From Anaerolineales bacterium (GTDB lineage Bacteria; Chloroflexota; Anaerolineae; Anaerolineales; Villigracilaceae), in the NCBI GenBank assembly GCA_030834895.1, contig JAUQXA010000046.1, positions 1 through 64,000 on the forward strand: a DNA stretch of 64,000 nucleotides. Direction: 5' to 3'. The position numbers and the translations under genes were made by a program. Positions 1 to 9,570 of this stretch are shown piece by piece. The first letter of the stretch is position 1. Every line of letters starts with the position of its first letter. The notes below the pieces were generated by a model. The model ran no database searches. It was not told the DNA's origin and saw nothing but the letters and a program-made list of their open reading frames with translations.

Positions 1-142
1 GGAGATGGTGATGCCGGGAGACAATGTCAACCTGACGGTAGAGTTGATTGTGCCGGTGGCGTTGGAACAGGGATCGAAGTTCGCCATTCGTGAAGGCGGT
101 CTGACCGTCGGTGCCGGTGTCGTCACCAAGATCATCGAATAG
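1..142 (+). CDS. tuf: Elongation factor Tu, C-terminal fragment
   Basis: Only the last 47 codons are inside the window; the gene begins upstream. The reading frame starting at base 2 gives the EF-Tu domain 3 ending, with MPGDNV, the basic IREGG loop and a TKIIE terminus. EF-Tu carries aminoacyl-tRNA to the ribosome as a GTP complex. It stands just upstream of rpsJ, the common str-to-S10 junction. The fragment is too short to judge whether the rest is intact. Confidence 0.93.
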   Translation, partial: EMVMPGDNVNLTVELIVPVALEQGSKFAIREGGLTVGAGVVTKIIE

Positions 143-152
143 GTGAGAGATG

Positions 153-461
153 ATGGCTAAACAGAAAATTCGCATCCGCCTCAAGGCTTATGATCACCGC
201 GTTCTCGACCAATCCGCCAAGCGAATTGTCGAGACTGCGGAACGAACCGGTGCTCAGGTTGTTGGTCCCGTACCCTTGCCAAGTAAGGTTGAACGCTTTA
301 CAATACGGCGCTCCACTTTCATTGACAAGGATTCGCACGAGCATTTTGAAATCCGCACGCATAATCGTCTGATAGATGTTTTGGATCCGGATTCAAAGAC
401 GATTGATATGCTGATGCGTTTGAACCTGCCTGCAGGTGTTGATATCGAGATCAAAATTTAA
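153..461 (+). CDS. rpsJ: 30S ribosomal protein S10
   Basis: The 102-residue product begins [16 protein letters not shown], the standard S10 opening, and has the usual family length. S10 is a 30S head protein and, in other bacteria, also the NusE antitermination factor. Two ATGs lie in tandem at 150 and 153. The second is chosen because it gives the canonical N terminus and a better distance from the GGTGAG Shine-Dalgarno sequence. It is the first gene of the S10 operon here and is followed by an unusually long gap before rplC. Confidence 0.96.
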   Translation: MAKQKIRIRLKAYDHRVLDQSAKRIVETAERTGAQVVGPVPLPSKVERFTIRRSTFIDKDSHEHFEIRTHNRLIDVLDPDSKTIDMLMRLNLPAGVDIEIKI

Positions 462-474
462 TGGCTTATAACTT

Positions 475-516
475 GTGATTGGTAAATGGTGATTGTTGTC
501 ATTTGCCAGTTGCGAG
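475..516. repeat. Heptad-word array in the rpsJ-rplC spacer
   Basis: Six consecutive 7-base words can be laid end to end. The first is GTGATTG, the second GTAAATG, the third GTGATTG again, and the sixth TTGCGAG. The words are imperfect copies but the 7-base period holds. It starts 14 bases after the rpsJ stop. This is one of about twelve such arrays in the window. Confidence 0.6.
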
Positions 517-662
517 ATAAGAGACAACGCAAGAGCTGGTTCGGGCGCGGACACAAACAGAAATCCGCCTCCCATACTTGTCTGACTGCGTTGCACGGAG
601 ATGATGCGGCCGTTGCCCCGGCTGGCAGTCTCGTCAATATCTTCTAAAGGAGAAAATTGAGT

Positions 663-1295
663 ATGTTGAAAGGGCTGATAGGAAAGAAGATCGGCATGAC
701 CCAGATCTTCGATGAGCAAGGTGTTGCCTATACGGTGACACTCATCGAAGCTGGGCCATGTTACGTTACCCAGATTCGTATGCCGGAGAAGGAAGGTTAT
801 TCTGCCGTGCAACTGGGCTTTGGCGAAGTGAACCCCAAGCGTCTGACAGGCGGAGAGATGGGTCACCTGAAAGCCAATGAGATTTCCCCTTTGCGTTTCC
901 TGCGTGAATTTCGTTCCAAGGACCATGGATTGAAAGTCGGTGACAAGTTGACAGTCAGCGACGCTTTTTCTGTTGGCGAGCGTGTGGATGTGATCGGCGT
1001 CAGCAAGGGCAAGGGCTTTGCCGGTGGCGTCAAACGCTATCACTTTCACGGCATGAATGCCACCCATGGTACCTCCGACCGTAACCGCGCCCCCGGTTCA
1101 CGTGGCTCTGGTACGACCCCAGGTCGTGTCTACAAGGGATCACGCGGAGCGGGACACATGGGCGTCGACCGCGTCACCGCACAGAACATCAAGGTCGTCA
1201 TGGTGGATGCGGAACGCAACCTGCTTGCCGTCCATGGCGCAGTTCCCGGTGGCAAGGGCGGTCTCGTCATGATCAAGGAGTCGCGCAAGCAATAG
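663..1295 (+). CDS. rplC: 50S ribosomal protein L3
   Basis: The product starts MLKGLIGKKIGMTQIF and keeps the L3 HFHGMNATHGTSDR region that reaches toward the peptidyl transferase centre. It is about 210 residues, normal for bacteria. A TTG six bases upstream could add two residues. The ATG is preferred because AAAGGAG at 646-652 is ten bases from it but only four from the TTG. It opens the tightly packed rplC-rplD-rplW-rplB run. Confidence 0.95.
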   Translation: MLKGLIGKKIGMTQIFDEQGVAYTVTLIEAGPCYVTQIRMPEKEGYSAVQLGFGEVNPKRLTGGEMGHLKANEISPLRFLREFRSKDHGLKVGDKLTVSDAFSVGERVDVIGVSKGKGFAGGVKRYHFHGMNATHGTSDRNRAPGSRGSGTTPGRVYKGSRGAGHMGVDRVTAQNIKVVMVDAERNLLAVHGAVPGGKGGLVMIKESRKQ

Positions 1296-1322
1296 GCGCG
1301 CAGAAACGGGAGCCAGATTACC

Positions 1323-1952
1323 ATGAAAGTAGATGTTCTTGATTTGAAAGGCGCGAAGGTTCGCGAGATGGAATTGCCCGCGAAGATTTTCGAAGCCCCC
1401 ATAAATATGGACCTGATGCACCAGGCATATACCCGCCAAATGGCAAATGCCCGCCTCGGTACCCATGAGACAAAGGTCCGTGGAGAGGTTGCTGGCGGCG
1501 GACGAAAACCCTTTAAGCAGAAGGGGACTGGTCGCGCCCGCCAGGGTTCGACCAATGCCGCCCAGTGGGTGGGTGGCGGTCGCATTCACACCCCGCATCC
1601 CCGCAGTTACGAACAGAGCATGCCCAAGAAGATGCGCCAGGCCGCCCTCCGTTCGGTTTTGTCTGCCAAGGCCGCCGAAGCCGGTATCGTTGTGGTGGAT
1701 GACTTCGAAGTTACAGAGTTGAAGACCCGCGTCATGGCTGAGACCCTGACCAACTGGGTTGGGGACGCCACCGCTTTATTGTTGATGCCCGCCAAGGATC
1801 AGAATTACGATAACGTAATACGCTCTGCCGGAAACATTGCAAGCGCCAAGGTCCTGCTGGCAAATTATCTGAACGTGCGCGACGTGCTCAATTTCCAAAA
1901 AGTCGTCCTGCCGCTCAAAACGATCGATGCGCTTGTTGCGCACCTTGGATAG
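1323..1952 (+). CDS. rplD: 50S ribosomal protein L4
   Basis: The 209-residue product carries the L4 exit-tunnel loop with the GGGRKPFKQKGTGRARQGS core. This extended loop contacts 23S rRNA and narrows the nascent-chain tunnel. In E. coli L4 represses its own operon. Here no matching leader could be judged by eye. Spacing to rplW is short, consistent with one transcript. Confidence 0.95.
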   Translation: MKVDVLDLKGAKVREMELPAKIFEAPINMDLMHQAYTRQMANARLGTHETKVRGEVAGGGRKPFKQKGTGRARQGSTNAAQWVGGGRIHTPHPRSYEQSMPKKMRQAALRSVLSAKAAEAGIVVVDDFEVTELKTRVMAETLTNWVGDATALLLMPAKDQNYDNVIRSAGNIASAKVLLANYLNVRDVLNFQKVVLPLKTIDALVAHLG

Positions 1953-1961
1953 GAGAGAGAC

Positions 1962-2267
1962 ATGACCACGATTTACAATGTCCTCGTCCGCCCATTGGTG
2001 ACGGAAAAATCCAACCGTAATTCCAGCAAACTGGGTCAGTATGCCTTTGTGGTGGCTGACTCGGCAACCCGCACCCAAGTCAAGGATGCGGTGGAGACCC
2101 TTTTCGATGTCACTGTGGCGCGTGTGAACATTCTCAATGCGCCTGCCAAGCGCGGACGCCGAGCCAAAAGCCGCCGCGTGCTGGTCCGCCGTCCTTCCTT
2201 CAAGAAGGCGATTGTGACCCTCGCTGCGGGAAGCAAATCCCTCGAAATCTTTGAAGGGGTGCAATAA
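1962..2267 (+). CDS. rplW: 50S ribosomal protein L23
   Basis: A 101-residue protein opening with the typical [14 protein letters not shown] block of L23, which sits at the tunnel exit and docks trigger factor and SRP. The basic RRAKSRR loop binds rRNA. Its stop codon overlaps the rplB start by one base (TAATG), which argues for translational coupling. Confidence 0.95.
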   Translation: MTTIYNVLVRPLVTEKSNRNSSKLGQYAFVVADSATRTQVKDAVETLFDVTVARVNILNAPAKRGRRAKSRRVLVRRPSFKKAIVTLAAGSKSLEIFEGVQ

Positions 2268-3103
2268 TGGCAGTTAAAAAGTACAAACCCGTAACCCCCG
2301 GTATGCGCGATATGACCGGCTACGCTTTTGAAGAAATTACCAAAGACACGCCTGAACGCTCCCTGATGGTCATGCGCCAGGCGCGCGGCGGACGCAACGC
2401 CCAGGGACGCGTCACCGTCCGTCATCGCGGCGGCGGCGCCCGTCGTTTTATCCGCATGGTGGACTTCAAACGCGAAAAACACGGCATCCCCGCCAAAGTG
2501 GCTGCCGTTGAGTATGACCCAAACCGCACCGCACGCCTCGCCCTGCTCTTTTATGCGGACGGCGAGAAACGTTACATCATTTCGCCCCTCGACCTGAAGG
2601 TGGGTGACACCGTCATGTCCGGCCCCAATGCCGAGATTCGCCCCGGTAATTCTCTGCCGATCAGCAACATTCCAATCGGTACCCTCATCCACAACATTGA
2701 GATGAAGGCCGGCAAGGGAGCGCAGATGGTTCGCTCGGCTGGCGGTGCGGCGCAACTGCTTGCCAAGGAAGGCGATTTTGCCCAAATCCGCATGCCCTCC
2801 GGCGAAGTCCGCCTGATCCACCAGGTCTGCTACGCAACCATTGGTCAGGTTGGAAATCTCGACCACAGCAATGTCAAGCTGGGCAAGGCTGGACGCAAGC
2901 GCCACTTGGGCATCCGCCCGACCGTCCGTGGAACTGCGATGAGTCCCCGCGACCATCCTCACGGTGGTGGTGAAGGTCGCCAGCCAGTCGGTCTTCCCGG
3001 TCCCAAGAGCCCGTGGGGCAAACCCACCCTGGGCAAGAAGACCCGTGTCAACAAGAAGTCCGACCAGTACATTGTGCGCCGTCGCAGCAAGACGAGCCGC
3101 TAG
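2267..3103 (+). CDS. rplB: 50S ribosomal protein L2
   Basis: The 278-residue product has the two signature parts of L2: the N-terminal [15 protein letters not shown] start and the C-terminal [17 protein letters not shown] loop whose histidine lies near the peptidyl transferase centre. Length is normal. A 383-residue open frame on the opposite strand is only a codon-bias shadow of this gene and rplW. Confidence 0.97.
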   Translation: MAVKKYKPVTPGMRDMTGYAFEEITKDTPERSLMVMRQARGGRNAQGRVTVRHRGGGARRFIRMVDFKREKHGIPAKVAAVEYDPNRTARLALLFYADGEKRYIISPLDLKVGDTVMSGPNAEIRPGNSLPISNIPIGTLIHNIEMKAGKGAQMVRSAGGAAQLLAKEGDFAQIRMPSGEVRLIHQVCYATIGQVGNLDHSNVKLGKAGRKRHLGIRPTVRGTAMSPRDHPHGGGEGRQPVGLPGPKSPWGKPTLGKKTRVNKKSDQYIVRRRSKTSR

Positions 3104-3122
3104 AAATTCGAGGTACGCATAT

Positions 3123-3395
3123 ATGTCACGATCATTAAAAAAGGGCCCTTTCATTGAGGCGAAACTCCTCAAGCGCATCGAGTCCATGAATCAAAAAAAT
3201 GAAAAGAAAGTTATCCGCACGTGGAGCCGCGCCTCTGTGATCTTCCCGCAGATGGTGGGGCATACGATCGCGGTTCACGATGGGCGCCGCCATGTGCCGA
3301 TCTACATCACCGAAAACATGGTCGGTCATCGTTTGGGCGAATTTGCACCGACGCGCACGTTCCGCGGTCACCAGACCAAGGAAGCCGCCGCGTAA
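3123..3395 (+). CDS. rpsS: 30S ribosomal protein S19
   Basis: The 90-residue protein starts [16 protein letters not shown] and ends with the [16 protein letters not shown] rRNA-binding block of S19, a 30S head protein contacting S13. The open frame extends upstream into rplB, but the internal ATG is the only start giving the conserved N terminus. It is spaced 19 bases from rplB. Confidence 0.95.
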   Translation: MSRSLKKGPFIEAKLLKRIESMNQKNEKKVIRTWSRASVIFPQMVGHTIAVHDGRRHVPIYITENMVGHRLGEFAPTRTFRGHQTKEAAA

Positions 3396-3407
3396 GGAGA
3401 GTGAACC

Positions 3408-3749
3408 ATGCATGATATTCAAGCAAAAACCCGTAATCTCTCCGTTTCTGCGCAGAAGGTTCGCAGTGTGATTGACATGGTGCGCGGCAAGAGCGCAAAT
3501 GAAGCCCTGGAAATCCTGCGTTTTGTGAACAAAGGTGCCGCTTTGCACGTGCATAAACTGGTCGCATCTGCGGTGGCAAATGCCGAGGAAAACTTTGGCG
3601 TCAGCCGCGATGACCTGTTCGTAGCCAAAATCACCGCTGATGAAGCCCCCACCCGAAAGTGGCGTCGCTTTGGCGCGCGCGGTCGTTTCAAGCCGATATT
3701 GCGCCGCAGTTCGCACGTCACCGTTGTTTTGCGCGAGCGCGGAGCATAA
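3408..3749 (+). CDS. rplV: 50S ribosomal protein L22
   Basis: The 113-residue product keeps the L22 helical core (NLSVSAQKVRSVIDMVRGK) and the tunnel-lining beta hairpin near KWRRFGARGR. Hairpin changes at this position give macrolide resistance in other species. A GGAG sequence precedes the ATG. Position between rpsS and rpsC is canonical. Confidence 0.95.
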   Translation: MHDIQAKTRNLSVSAQKVRSVIDMVRGKSANEALEILRFVNKGAALHVHKLVASAVANAEENFGVSRDDLFVAKITADEAPTRKWRRFGARGRFKPILRRSSHVTVVLRERGA

Positions 3750-3759
3750 GGAGAATTCT

Positions 3760-4509
3760 ATGGGTCGTAAAGTACATCCTATTGGTTTTCGTTTGGGAAT
3801 TAATCAACCCTGGGGCGGACGCTGGTTTGCCGAAGGCGCTCAATATCGCCAGCAATTGCACCAGGATTTCGCAATCCGCAGTTTGTTAATTGGTAAATTC
3901 TCCAAAGGCGGCGCGGCGGCTGACGAAAAGGTCCGCAAACTCCGCAATGAATTGCCGGATGCCGTGAAGGAAGGAAAGGCGGGCATTTCCCGTGTGGACG
4001 TGGAACGCACGCCCGGCAAGATTCGCATCTCCATTCACACCGCCAAGCCCGGTATCCTGATTGGGCGCAAAGGCGAGGGCGTGAAGAAGATCCGCCAGGC
4101 ATTTGAATCCTTGGTTGGCAAAAAGGTCGAACTGGATATCAAAGAGATTTCCTCCCCCGATACCGACGCCATGCTGGTTGCCAGGAACATCGCCGACCAG
4201 TTGGAACGCCGTATTGCCTATCGCCGCGCCATGAAACGCGCCATTCAGCAAGCCATCAAACAGGGCGCTGAAGGCGTCAAGATTTTGGTCGGTGGACGTT
4301 TGGGCGGTGCGGAAATGTCCCGCGACGTGTGGCTGCGCGAAGGCCGCGTGCCTCTGCAGACTCTGCGCGCCAATCTCGATTTTGCCACAACCGAAGCGTT
4401 GACCACCTACGGTCAACTCGGTGTCAAAGTCTGGATTTACAAGGGCGAAGTGACACCCGAAGTGGAAGAAAAAGTTGAAGCAACGGAAGGCGTATACGTC
4501 AGCGAGTAA
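3760..4509 (+). CDS. rpsC: 30S ribosomal protein S3
   Basis: The 249-residue product begins MGRKVHPIGFRLGINQPW. It has a KH domain with the GRKGEGVKKIR loop and the C-terminal GGRLGGAEMSR segment that helps form the mRNA entry channel. AAGGAG stands seven bases before the chosen ATG. The longer frame upstream overlaps rplV and is not needed. Confidence 0.96.
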   Translation: MGRKVHPIGFRLGINQPWGGRWFAEGAQYRQQLHQDFAIRSLLIGKFSKGGAAADEKVRKLRNELPDAVKEGKAGISRVDVERTPGKIRISIHTAKPGILIGRKGEGVKKIRQAFESLVGKKVELDIKEISSPDTDAMLVARNIADQLERRIAYRRAMKRAIQQAIKQGAEGVKILVGGRLGGAEMSRDVWLREGRVPLQTLRANLDFATTEALTTYGQLGVKVWIYKGEVTPEVEEKVEATEGVYVSE

Positions 4510-4584
4510 CCCCACGCGCACGCTTCAACCGATAATGAAGCGTGCGGGGTAATCGCGACGCCGCATCCAGATGAGGTTTTTGAT

Positions 4585-5004
4585 ATGTTGATGCCGAAAC
4601 GTGTAAAGTGGCGCAAGCAGATGCGCGGTCGCATGACAGGAAGGGCCTTCCGCGGCGCGGAAGTTTCCTTCGGTGAATTTGGTCTGCAAGCGTTGGAACC
4701 GGGCTGGATTACCGCCCGTCAAATTGAAGCGGCCCGCCGCACGATTGTTCGTGGCATGAAGCGCCGCGGCAAGGTTTGGATTCGCATTTTTCCATACAAA
4801 CCCTATACCCACAAGCCGCCGGAAACCCGCATGGGTTCCGGTAAGGGCAACGTGGAATACTATGTCGCGCCGGTCAAGCCTGGTCGTGTGATGTTCGAAG
4901 TGGGTGGCTTGCCTGCCGATATCGCAACCGAGGCTTTGAAGAGCGCCATGTACAAATTCTCCATCAAGACCAAAGTCGTGGCCCGCCACGCAGGAGGAGA
5001 ATAA
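4585..5004 (+). CDS. rplP: 50S ribosomal protein L16
   Basis: The 139-residue protein opens [17 protein letters not shown] and carries the [11 protein letters not shown] and conserved [12 protein letters not shown] blocks of L16, which lines the A-site tRNA and 5S region. A 75-base gap precedes it, containing an imperfect inverted repeat (CGCACGCTTC with GAAGCGTGCG, near 4516-4546) that could form a hairpin in the polycistronic mRNA. Confidence 0.95.
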   Translation: MLMPKRVKWRKQMRGRMTGRAFRGAEVSFGEFGLQALEPGWITARQIEAARRTIVRGMKRRGKVWIRIFPYKPYTHKPPETRMGSGKGNVEYYVAPVKPGRVMFEVGGLPADIATEALKSAMYKFSIKTKVVARHAGGE

Positions 5005-5007
5005 ACC

Positions 5008-5226
5008 ATGAAAGCCATGAAAGTCGAAGAAGTCCGCAAACTGGCTGCGGAGGAAATCCGCACAAAGCTTGCTGATTCACGCGAAGAGTTGATGAAACTG
5101 CGTTTCCAGCAGGTCACTGGTCAGTTGACAGATACCAGCTATCTGCGTGTCCTGCGCCGTAATATCGCCCGCATGGAAACGATCCTGCGTCAGACCGAAC
5201 GCGCCGCTGTGGAAGGTGCCAAATGA
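5008..5226 (+). CDS. rpmC: 50S ribosomal protein L29
   Basis: The 72-residue, mostly helical protein has the [10 protein letters not shown] block of L29, which lies next to L23 at the tunnel exit. It starts three bases after the rplP stop and overlaps the rpsQ start by four bases (ATGA), implying coupled translation. Confidence 0.93.
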   Translation: MKAMKVEEVRKLAAEEIRTKLADSREELMKLRFQQVTGQLTDTSYLRVLRRNIARMETILRQTERAAVEGAK

Positions 5227-5495
5227 ACAATCGTCGTCGTATGACTGGTGTGGTCACCAGCAACAAAATGACCAAGACTGTTGTGGTGGAGATCACCCGC
5301 AAGTATCGCCATCCGCTGTATAAGAAGGTGGTCTACTCGAGCGCGCGCGTCAAGGCGCACGACGAAATTGGATGTCAGATTGGCGATGAGGTCCAGATCG
5401 TTGAGACTCGTCCCCTGTCCCGCGATAAGCGCTGGGCCGTCGAGTCCGTCGTCAAACGCGAGACCCGTACCGCCGATCAGGGCGTGGGAGAATAA
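5223..5495 (+). CDS. rpsQ: 30S ribosomal protein S17
   Basis: The 90-residue OB-fold protein shows the S17 pattern: [16 protein letters not shown] in strand 1, then YRHPLYKK and the [15 protein letters not shown] block. S17 is a primary 16S rRNA binder needed for early assembly. Overlap with rpmC and a three-base gap to rplN place it mid-operon. Confidence 0.94.
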   Translation: MNNRRRMTGVVTSNKMTKTVVVEITRKYRHPLYKKVVYSSARVKAHDEIGCQIGDEVQIVETRPLSRDKRWAVESVVKRETRTADQGVGE

Positions 5496-5498
5496 GCC

Positions 5499-5870
5499 AT
5501 GATCCAACAGGAGTCTCGATTGAAGGTTGCCGACAACACCGGTGCTCGTGAACTGCTTGTCATTCATGTGCTGGGTGGTTCCACCCGCCGTTATGGATCC
5601 ATCGGCGATGTCGTGGTTGCAACTGTGAAAGCCGCCGCGCCGCAGGGCTCGGTAAAGAAAAGTGAAATTGTAAAAGCCGTCATTGTGCGTTGCACGAAGG
5701 AATGGCGCCGCGAAGATGGCTCATACATCCGTTTTGATGATAACGCCGCGGTCATTTTGGATGCTGATGGCGAAAATCCGAGGGGCACCCGCATCTTTGG
5801 ACCCGTTGCGCGCGAACTGCGCGATATGGGGTACATGAAGATCGTGTCGCTTGCCCCGGAAGTGCTGTAG
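5499..5870 (+). CDS. rplN: 50S ribosomal protein L14
   Basis: The product begins [19 protein letters not shown], a nearly invariant L14 start, and continues with [21 protein letters not shown]14 is at the subunit interface and is the docking site of the silencing factor RsfS in other bacteria. It has 123 residues, as expected. Confidence 0.96.
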   Translation: MIQQESRLKVADNTGARELLVIHVLGGSTRRYGSIGDVVVATVKAAAPQGSVKKSEIVKAVIVRCTKEWRREDGSYIRFDDNAAVILDADGENPRGTRIFGPVARELRDMGYMKIVSLAPEVL

Positions 5871-5879
5871 GAGCAAAGA

Positions 5880-6209
5880 ATGAAAGTAAAGATTCGAAAA
5901 GGCGATACAGTGGAAGTGATCAGCGGCCGCCTCGAAGACAAGGGCAAACGCGGCGAGGTCATCAATGTTCTTCTCGATGACCGTCGTGTGGTGGTGACGG
6001 GTGTCAACATCCGCACCAAGCACAAGAAACAGGTTCAGGCTGGTAACCGCCAGATGAACCCGGGCAAAATCCAGTTCGAAGGGCCGGTGGACATCTCGAA
6101 TGTCATGCTTGTCTGCCCGAAATGCGGGGAACCCACCCGTGTCGGCGTCCAACGCGATACCGAGGGTGCGCACCGCGTTTGCAAGAACTGTGAAGCCACG
6201 ATTGATTAG
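5880..6209 (+). CDS. rplX: 50S ribosomal protein L24
   Basis: The 109-residue protein has an N-terminal KOW motif (VKIRKGDTVEVISG) that initiates 23S rRNA folding. Its C terminus has two CxxC pairs (CPKCG and CKNC), an arrangement seen in many non-proteobacterial L24 proteins that may bind zinc. GGAG precedes the ATG closely. Confidence 0.95.
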   Translation: MKVKIRKGDTVEVISGRLEDKGKRGEVINVLLDDRRVVVTGVNIRTKHKKQVQAGNRQMNPGKIQFEGPVDISNVMLVCPKCGEPTRVGVQRDTEGAHRVCKNCEATID

Positions 6210-6228
6210 GCCGTGGAGCTGATGAACT

Positions 6229-6780
6229 ATGAATAGAATGCAGGAACTCTATAAAAAAGAAGTGGCCCCGGCGCTCTTCAAATCACTGGGTTTGAAGAAC
6301 GTCATGCAGGTGCCGGCCATCGAAAAGATCGTTTTGAACATCGGCCTTGGTGAGGCGATGGACAACCCCAAGGCGCTCGATGCCGCCGTTGCCGATTTGA
6401 TGCAGATTACCGGTCAGAAGCCCGTGCAGACCAAGGCGCGCAAGAGCATTGCGAACTTCAAACTGCGTGAAGGTCGCATCATTGGCGCGAAGGTTACCCT
6501 GCGCGGTCCGCGCATGTGGGCTTTCTACGACCGCCTTGTGAACATTGCCCTGCCGCGTGTGCGCGACTTTCGCGGCGTTTCCGCCAACGCCTTTGATGGA
6601 CGTGGAAATTACACCCTCGGACTCAAGGACCAACTGGTCTTTCCCGAGATCGAATACGACAAAATTGACAAGCTGCGCGGCATGGAGGTGACCATTGTGA
6701 CCTCCGCCAGGACGGACGATCATGCACGCGCGCTTTTGAAGATGCTCGGAATGCCGTTCAGTAGCAGGAAGGATGCTTAA
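6229..6780 (+). CDS. rplE: 50S ribosomal protein L5
   Basis: The 183-residue product carries the L5 5S-rRNA-binding elements: [12 protein letters not shown], the [19 protein letters not shown] block and the [14 protein letters not shown] region. L5 bridges the large subunit to the P-site tRNA and S13. An ATG preceded by a weak GGAG-like sequence is the natural start. Confidence 0.95.
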   Translation: MNRMQELYKKEVAPALFKSLGLKNVMQVPAIEKIVLNIGLGEAMDNPKALDAAVADLMQITGQKPVQTKARKSIANFKLREGRIIGAKVTLRGPRMWAFYDRLVNIALPRVRDFRGVSANAFDGRGNYTLGLKDQLVFPEIEYDKIDKLRGMEVTIVTSARTDDHARALLKMLGMPFSSRKDA

Positions 6781-6783
6781 CCT

Positions 6784-6966
6784 ATGGCAAAGAAATGTAT
6801 GCAATATCGTGAATTGCGCCGCAAACATGCCGTGCAGGTACGCAACCGCTGCCAGCGCTGCGGACGCCCGCGTGGGTATATTCGACGCTTTGGCTTGTGC
6901 CGCATTTGCTTCCGTGAACTGGCGTTGACGGGCAAAATCCCCGGCGTCGTGAAGGCGTCCTGGTAG
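6784..6966 (+). CDS. rpsN: 30S ribosomal protein S14, zinc-binding type
   Basis: The 60-residue form has four zinc ligands as C23-x2-C26 and C39-x2-C42, the ancestral S14 type Z also called RpsZ. The [10 protein letters not shown] end is standard. It contacts S3 and S10 in the 30S head. Zinc-free S14 paralogs often exist elsewhere in genomes, but none is visible here. Confidence 0.95.
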   Translation: MAKKCMQYRELRRKHAVQVRNRCQRCGRPRGYIRRFGLCRICFRELALTGKIPGVVKASW

Positions 6967-6985
6967 CCCCAGGTGGAGGAAGATC

Positions 6986-7399
6986 ATGTCATTTACTGAT
7001 CCGATCGCTGATATGTTGACCCGCATCCGTAATGCTGTGCTGGCTGGCCATGCGCAGGTTGCAATGCCCAACTCGAAGATTAAGCTGGAGATCGCCAAAA
7101 TCCTCAAGGATGAAGGCTTTCTCGAAGGTTATGAAGTGGTAGATGGTGAAACCGAGGGACAGAAAGTCCTGCGTGTTAAGATCAAGTACGTGGGCGAACG
7201 CCGCCAGCGCCGCCCGGTGATTTCCGGTCTGGAACGCGTCAGCAAACCCGGACGCCGCATCTACACCAAGAAGACCGACATCCCCTGGGTGCTTTCGGGA
7301 ATTGGCGTTGCCATTCTCTCCACTCCCAAGGGTGTCATGACCGGCGCACGCGCCCGACAGTTGGGCGTTGGCGGTGAAATCATCGCCAAGGTGTGGTAG
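6986..7399 (+). CDS. rpsH: 30S ribosomal protein S8
   Basis: The product of 137 residues begins MSFTDPIADMLTRIRNA and ends with the S8 signature GIGVAILSTPKGVMT near the C-terminal GGEIIAKVW. S8 binds central-domain 16S rRNA and represses the spc operon in E. coli. GGAGG precedes the ATG. Confidence 0.95.
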   Translation: MSFTDPIADMLTRIRNAVLAGHAQVAMPNSKIKLEIAKILKDEGFLEGYEVVDGETEGQKVLRVKIKYVGERRQRRPVISGLERVSKPGRRIYTKKTDIPWVLSGIGVAILSTPKGVMTGARARQLGVGGEIIAKVW

Positions 7400-7409
7400 G
7401 AGGTTTATC

Positions 7410-7958
7410 GTGTCCCGTATTGGTCGTTTACCCATTGAAATTCCCAGCGGTGTGCAGGTGGATGTGGACGGTTTGGAAGTCCGCGTCAAGGGACCGAAGG
7501 GCGAAATGAAGAGATCATTCTCTCCGCTGATTGGCATCAAAAAAGAAGACAATCAGTTAAGTTTTACCCGCAATTCGGAAAATCCCGCCGAGCGCGCGCT
7601 GCATGGCACAACCCGCGCCCTGATCGCAAACATGATTCACGGCGTCAGCAAGGGTTTTGAAGTCGTCCTCCAGGTGGAAGGCGTGGGATACCGCGCTGAA
7701 ATGGAAGGAAAGAACCTCTCCCTGTTTGTTGGTTACTCACACCCGGTCAAGATGGAACCCCCGGCCGGTGTGTCATTTGAAACAGATGCAAAGACCCGCC
7801 TGATCAAGGTGTTGGGCTTTGACAAGGAACTGGTTGGACAGGTCGCCGCGAATATTCGCAAGGTGCGTCCGCCCGAGCCGTATCACGGCAAAGGTCTGCG
7901 CTACCTCGGCGAGCGCGTCCGCCGCAAGGCCGGTAAAGCCGGAAAAGGAGCCAAGTAA
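7410..7958 (+). CDS. rplF: 50S ribosomal protein L6
   Basis: The 182-residue protein starts from a GTG (SRIGRLPIEIPSGV) nine bases after a strong AGGAGG that overlaps the rpsH stop. The upstream extension of the frame lies within rpsH and has no family support. Two repeated L6 folds are present, with the conserved RPPEPYHGKGLRYLGE block near the C terminus that contacts the sarcin-ricin loop region. Confidence 0.95.
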   Translation: MSRIGRLPIEIPSGVQVDVDGLEVRVKGPKGEMKRSFSPLIGIKKEDNQLSFTRNSENPAERALHGTTRALIANMIHGVSKGFEVVLQVEGVGYRAEMEGKNLSLFVGYSHPVKMEPPAGVSFETDAKTRLIKVLGFDKELVGQVAANIRKVRPPEPYHGKGLRYLGERVRRKAGKAGKGAK

Positions 7959-7961
7959 GCC

Positions 7962-8327
7962 ATGGCTAATAAGAGTCGTTCCATTGCTCGTGAACGCCGC
8001 CATGTGCGCGTGCGCAAGAACCTTGCTGGCACTCCCAGCCGCCCGCGCCTGAGCGTATTCAAGAGTGTCTCCGGGATCTATGCCCAGGTGATTGATGATT
8101 ATGATGGCAACACCCTCATCTCCGCCTCCACGGTGGACCGCGAACTACGCGAGCAGGTGAAGGGGATGAAAAAGACCGAACAAGCCAAAATCGTTGGTAA
8201 GGCGGTTGCTGAACGCGCCAAGTCCAAAGGCATCACCTCTGTCGTCTTTGACCGTGGCGGTTTCCGTTACACCGGGCGCGTCAAGGCCTTGGCTGACGGC
8301 GCGCGCGAAGGCGGCTTGCAGTTCTAG
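7962..8327 (+). CDS. rplR: 50S ribosomal protein L18
   Basis: The 121-residue product has the basic N terminus ([20 protein letters not shown]) and the C-terminal [18 protein letters not shown] block of L18, which carries 5S rRNA into the large subunit with L5. Short spacing on both sides. Confidence 0.95.
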   Translation: MANKSRSIARERRHVRVRKNLAGTPSRPRLSVFKSVSGIYAQVIDDYDGNTLISASTVDRELREQVKGMKKTEQAKIVGKAVAERAKSKGITSVVFDRGGFRYTGRVKALADGAREGGLQF

Positions 8328-8344
8328 TTGCACTGGAGAAAGAT

Positions 8345-8899
8345 ATGGCAGAAAAGAAATTTACTGAACAACAGCAACAACCATTTGAAACGCAGGATGC
8401 CTTTGAAGAACGCGTGATCGAAATCGCCCGCGTGGCAAAGGTCGTCAAGGGCGGACGTCGCTTCCAGTTCCGCGTGACAGTTGTCGTCGGCGATAAAAAG
8501 GGAACAGTCGGCATGGGCGTGGGCAAGGCAAACGCCGTCCCCGATGCCATGCGCAAAGCTTCTGAGCGCGCCCGCAAGGATTTGCGCGAAGTGAGTCTCT
8601 TCGGTACCACCATTCCCCATGAGGTTTTGGGCAAGGTGGCTGGAGCCAAAGTCTTCCTCAAGCCTGCATCCGCCGGAACCGGTGTGATTGCCGCAGGTGG
8701 CGTGCGCGCCGTGTTGGAAGTGGCCGGCGTCCGCGACATTCTCACCAAATCCATGGGCAGCGCCAATGTGCTGAACGTGGTTATGGCGACCTTTGGCGCG
8801 CTGGATGGACTGCGCTCCCCGGCGGTTGAAGCTGCCCGCCGTGGCAAACGTGCCGAAGAATTAACGCCCTTCTGGGAACGGAGGAAGCAACATGCCTAA
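8345..8899 (+). CDS. rpsE: 30S ribosomal protein S5
   Basis: The 184-residue protein contains the S5 double-stranded RNA-binding domain with [16 protein letters not shown] and the second domain [19 protein letters not shown]5 shapes decoding fidelity and the mRNA entry site. It overlaps rpmD by eight bases. Confidence 0.95.
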   Translation: MAEKKFTEQQQQPFETQDAFEERVIEIARVAKVVKGGRRFQFRVTVVVGDKKGTVGMGVGKANAVPDAMRKASERARKDLREVSLFGTTIPHEVLGKVAGAKVFLKPASAGTGVIAAGGVRAVLEVAGVRDILTKSMGSANVLNVVMATFGALDGLRSPAVEAARRGKRAEELTPFWERRKQHA

Positions 8900-9092
8900 G
8901 AAGAAGGAAACTTCCGTCAAGATCCTGCGTGTCACCTGGGTCAAGAGCGATATTGGCTTCCCGAAGGATCAGAAGGCCACTGTCAAGGCGCTCGGTTTGC
9001 GCCGTTTACATCAAACTGTCGAGCATAAGGATACCCCCGCCCTGCGCGGAATGTTGAACAAGATTATCCATCTGCTCAAGATCGAAGAGTAG
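8892..9092 (+). CDS. rpmD: 50S ribosomal protein L30
   Basis: The 66-residue product shows the L30 pattern: [28 protein letters not shown] followed by GMLNKI in the helix (listed here as separate blocks). It overlaps rpsE, so the two are probably translated in a coupled way. Some phyla lack L30, so its presence is mildly informative. Confidence 0.92.
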   Translation: MPKKKETSVKILRVTWVKSDIGFPKDQKATVKALGLRRLHQTVEHKDTPALRGMLNKIIHLLKIEE

Positions 9093-9100
9093 GTTGAATT

Positions 9101-9556
9101 ATGAAACTTCACGATCTCGTACCCAATGTTGGTTCGAAAAAGAACCGCAAACGCGTGGGTCGCGGCATTTCGGCAGGGCAGGGCAAGACTGCCGGTCGCG
9201 GCACCAAAGGCGCGGGCGCACGCTCTGGTGAAGGCGGTCACGCCTATCGCCAGGGCGGTAACCTGCCCTTCTTCCGCCGACTGCCGTTCATTCGCGGTGA
9301 AGGATTCACCCCGCCGAACCAGGTTACTTACAATGAGGTAAATCTCGACCAGCTTTCGCAGGCATTCAAGGCCAACGCGGAAGTGAATCCGGAATCCCTC
9401 GAAAAAGCCCATCTCCTGCGCGACTCACGCAACCCTGTCGTGGTGCTTGGCCGCGGCGAGATGACCGTCGCCCTCAAAGTTCGTGCGCATCGTGTCAGCG
9501 CGGGCGCCAAAGCCAAGATCGAAAAGGCTGGCGGCTCGGTTGAATTGATTGCCTAA
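9101..9556 (+). CDS. rplO: 50S ribosomal protein L15
   Basis: The 151-residue protein has the glycine- and arginine-rich N-terminal extension (RVGRGISAGQGKTAGRG) that threads into 23S rRNA, and the globular C-terminal domain. It is directly followed by secY, the classical spc-operon order. Confidence 0.95.
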   Translation: MKLHDLVPNVGSKKNRKRVGRGISAGQGKTAGRGTKGAGARSGEGGHAYRQGGNLPFFRRLPFIRGEGFTPPNQVTYNEVNLDQLSQAFKANAEVNPESLEKAHLLRDSRNPVVVLGRGEMTVALKVRAHRVSAGAKAKIEKAGGSVELIA

Positions 9557-9570
9557 TAAAGGACATTTGC

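Noticed and set aside
2036..3187. A 383-codon open frame on the minus strand opposite rplW and rplB
   Set aside because: It is a shadow of GC-rich codons in two certain ribosomal protein genes; its product has no recognisable domain.
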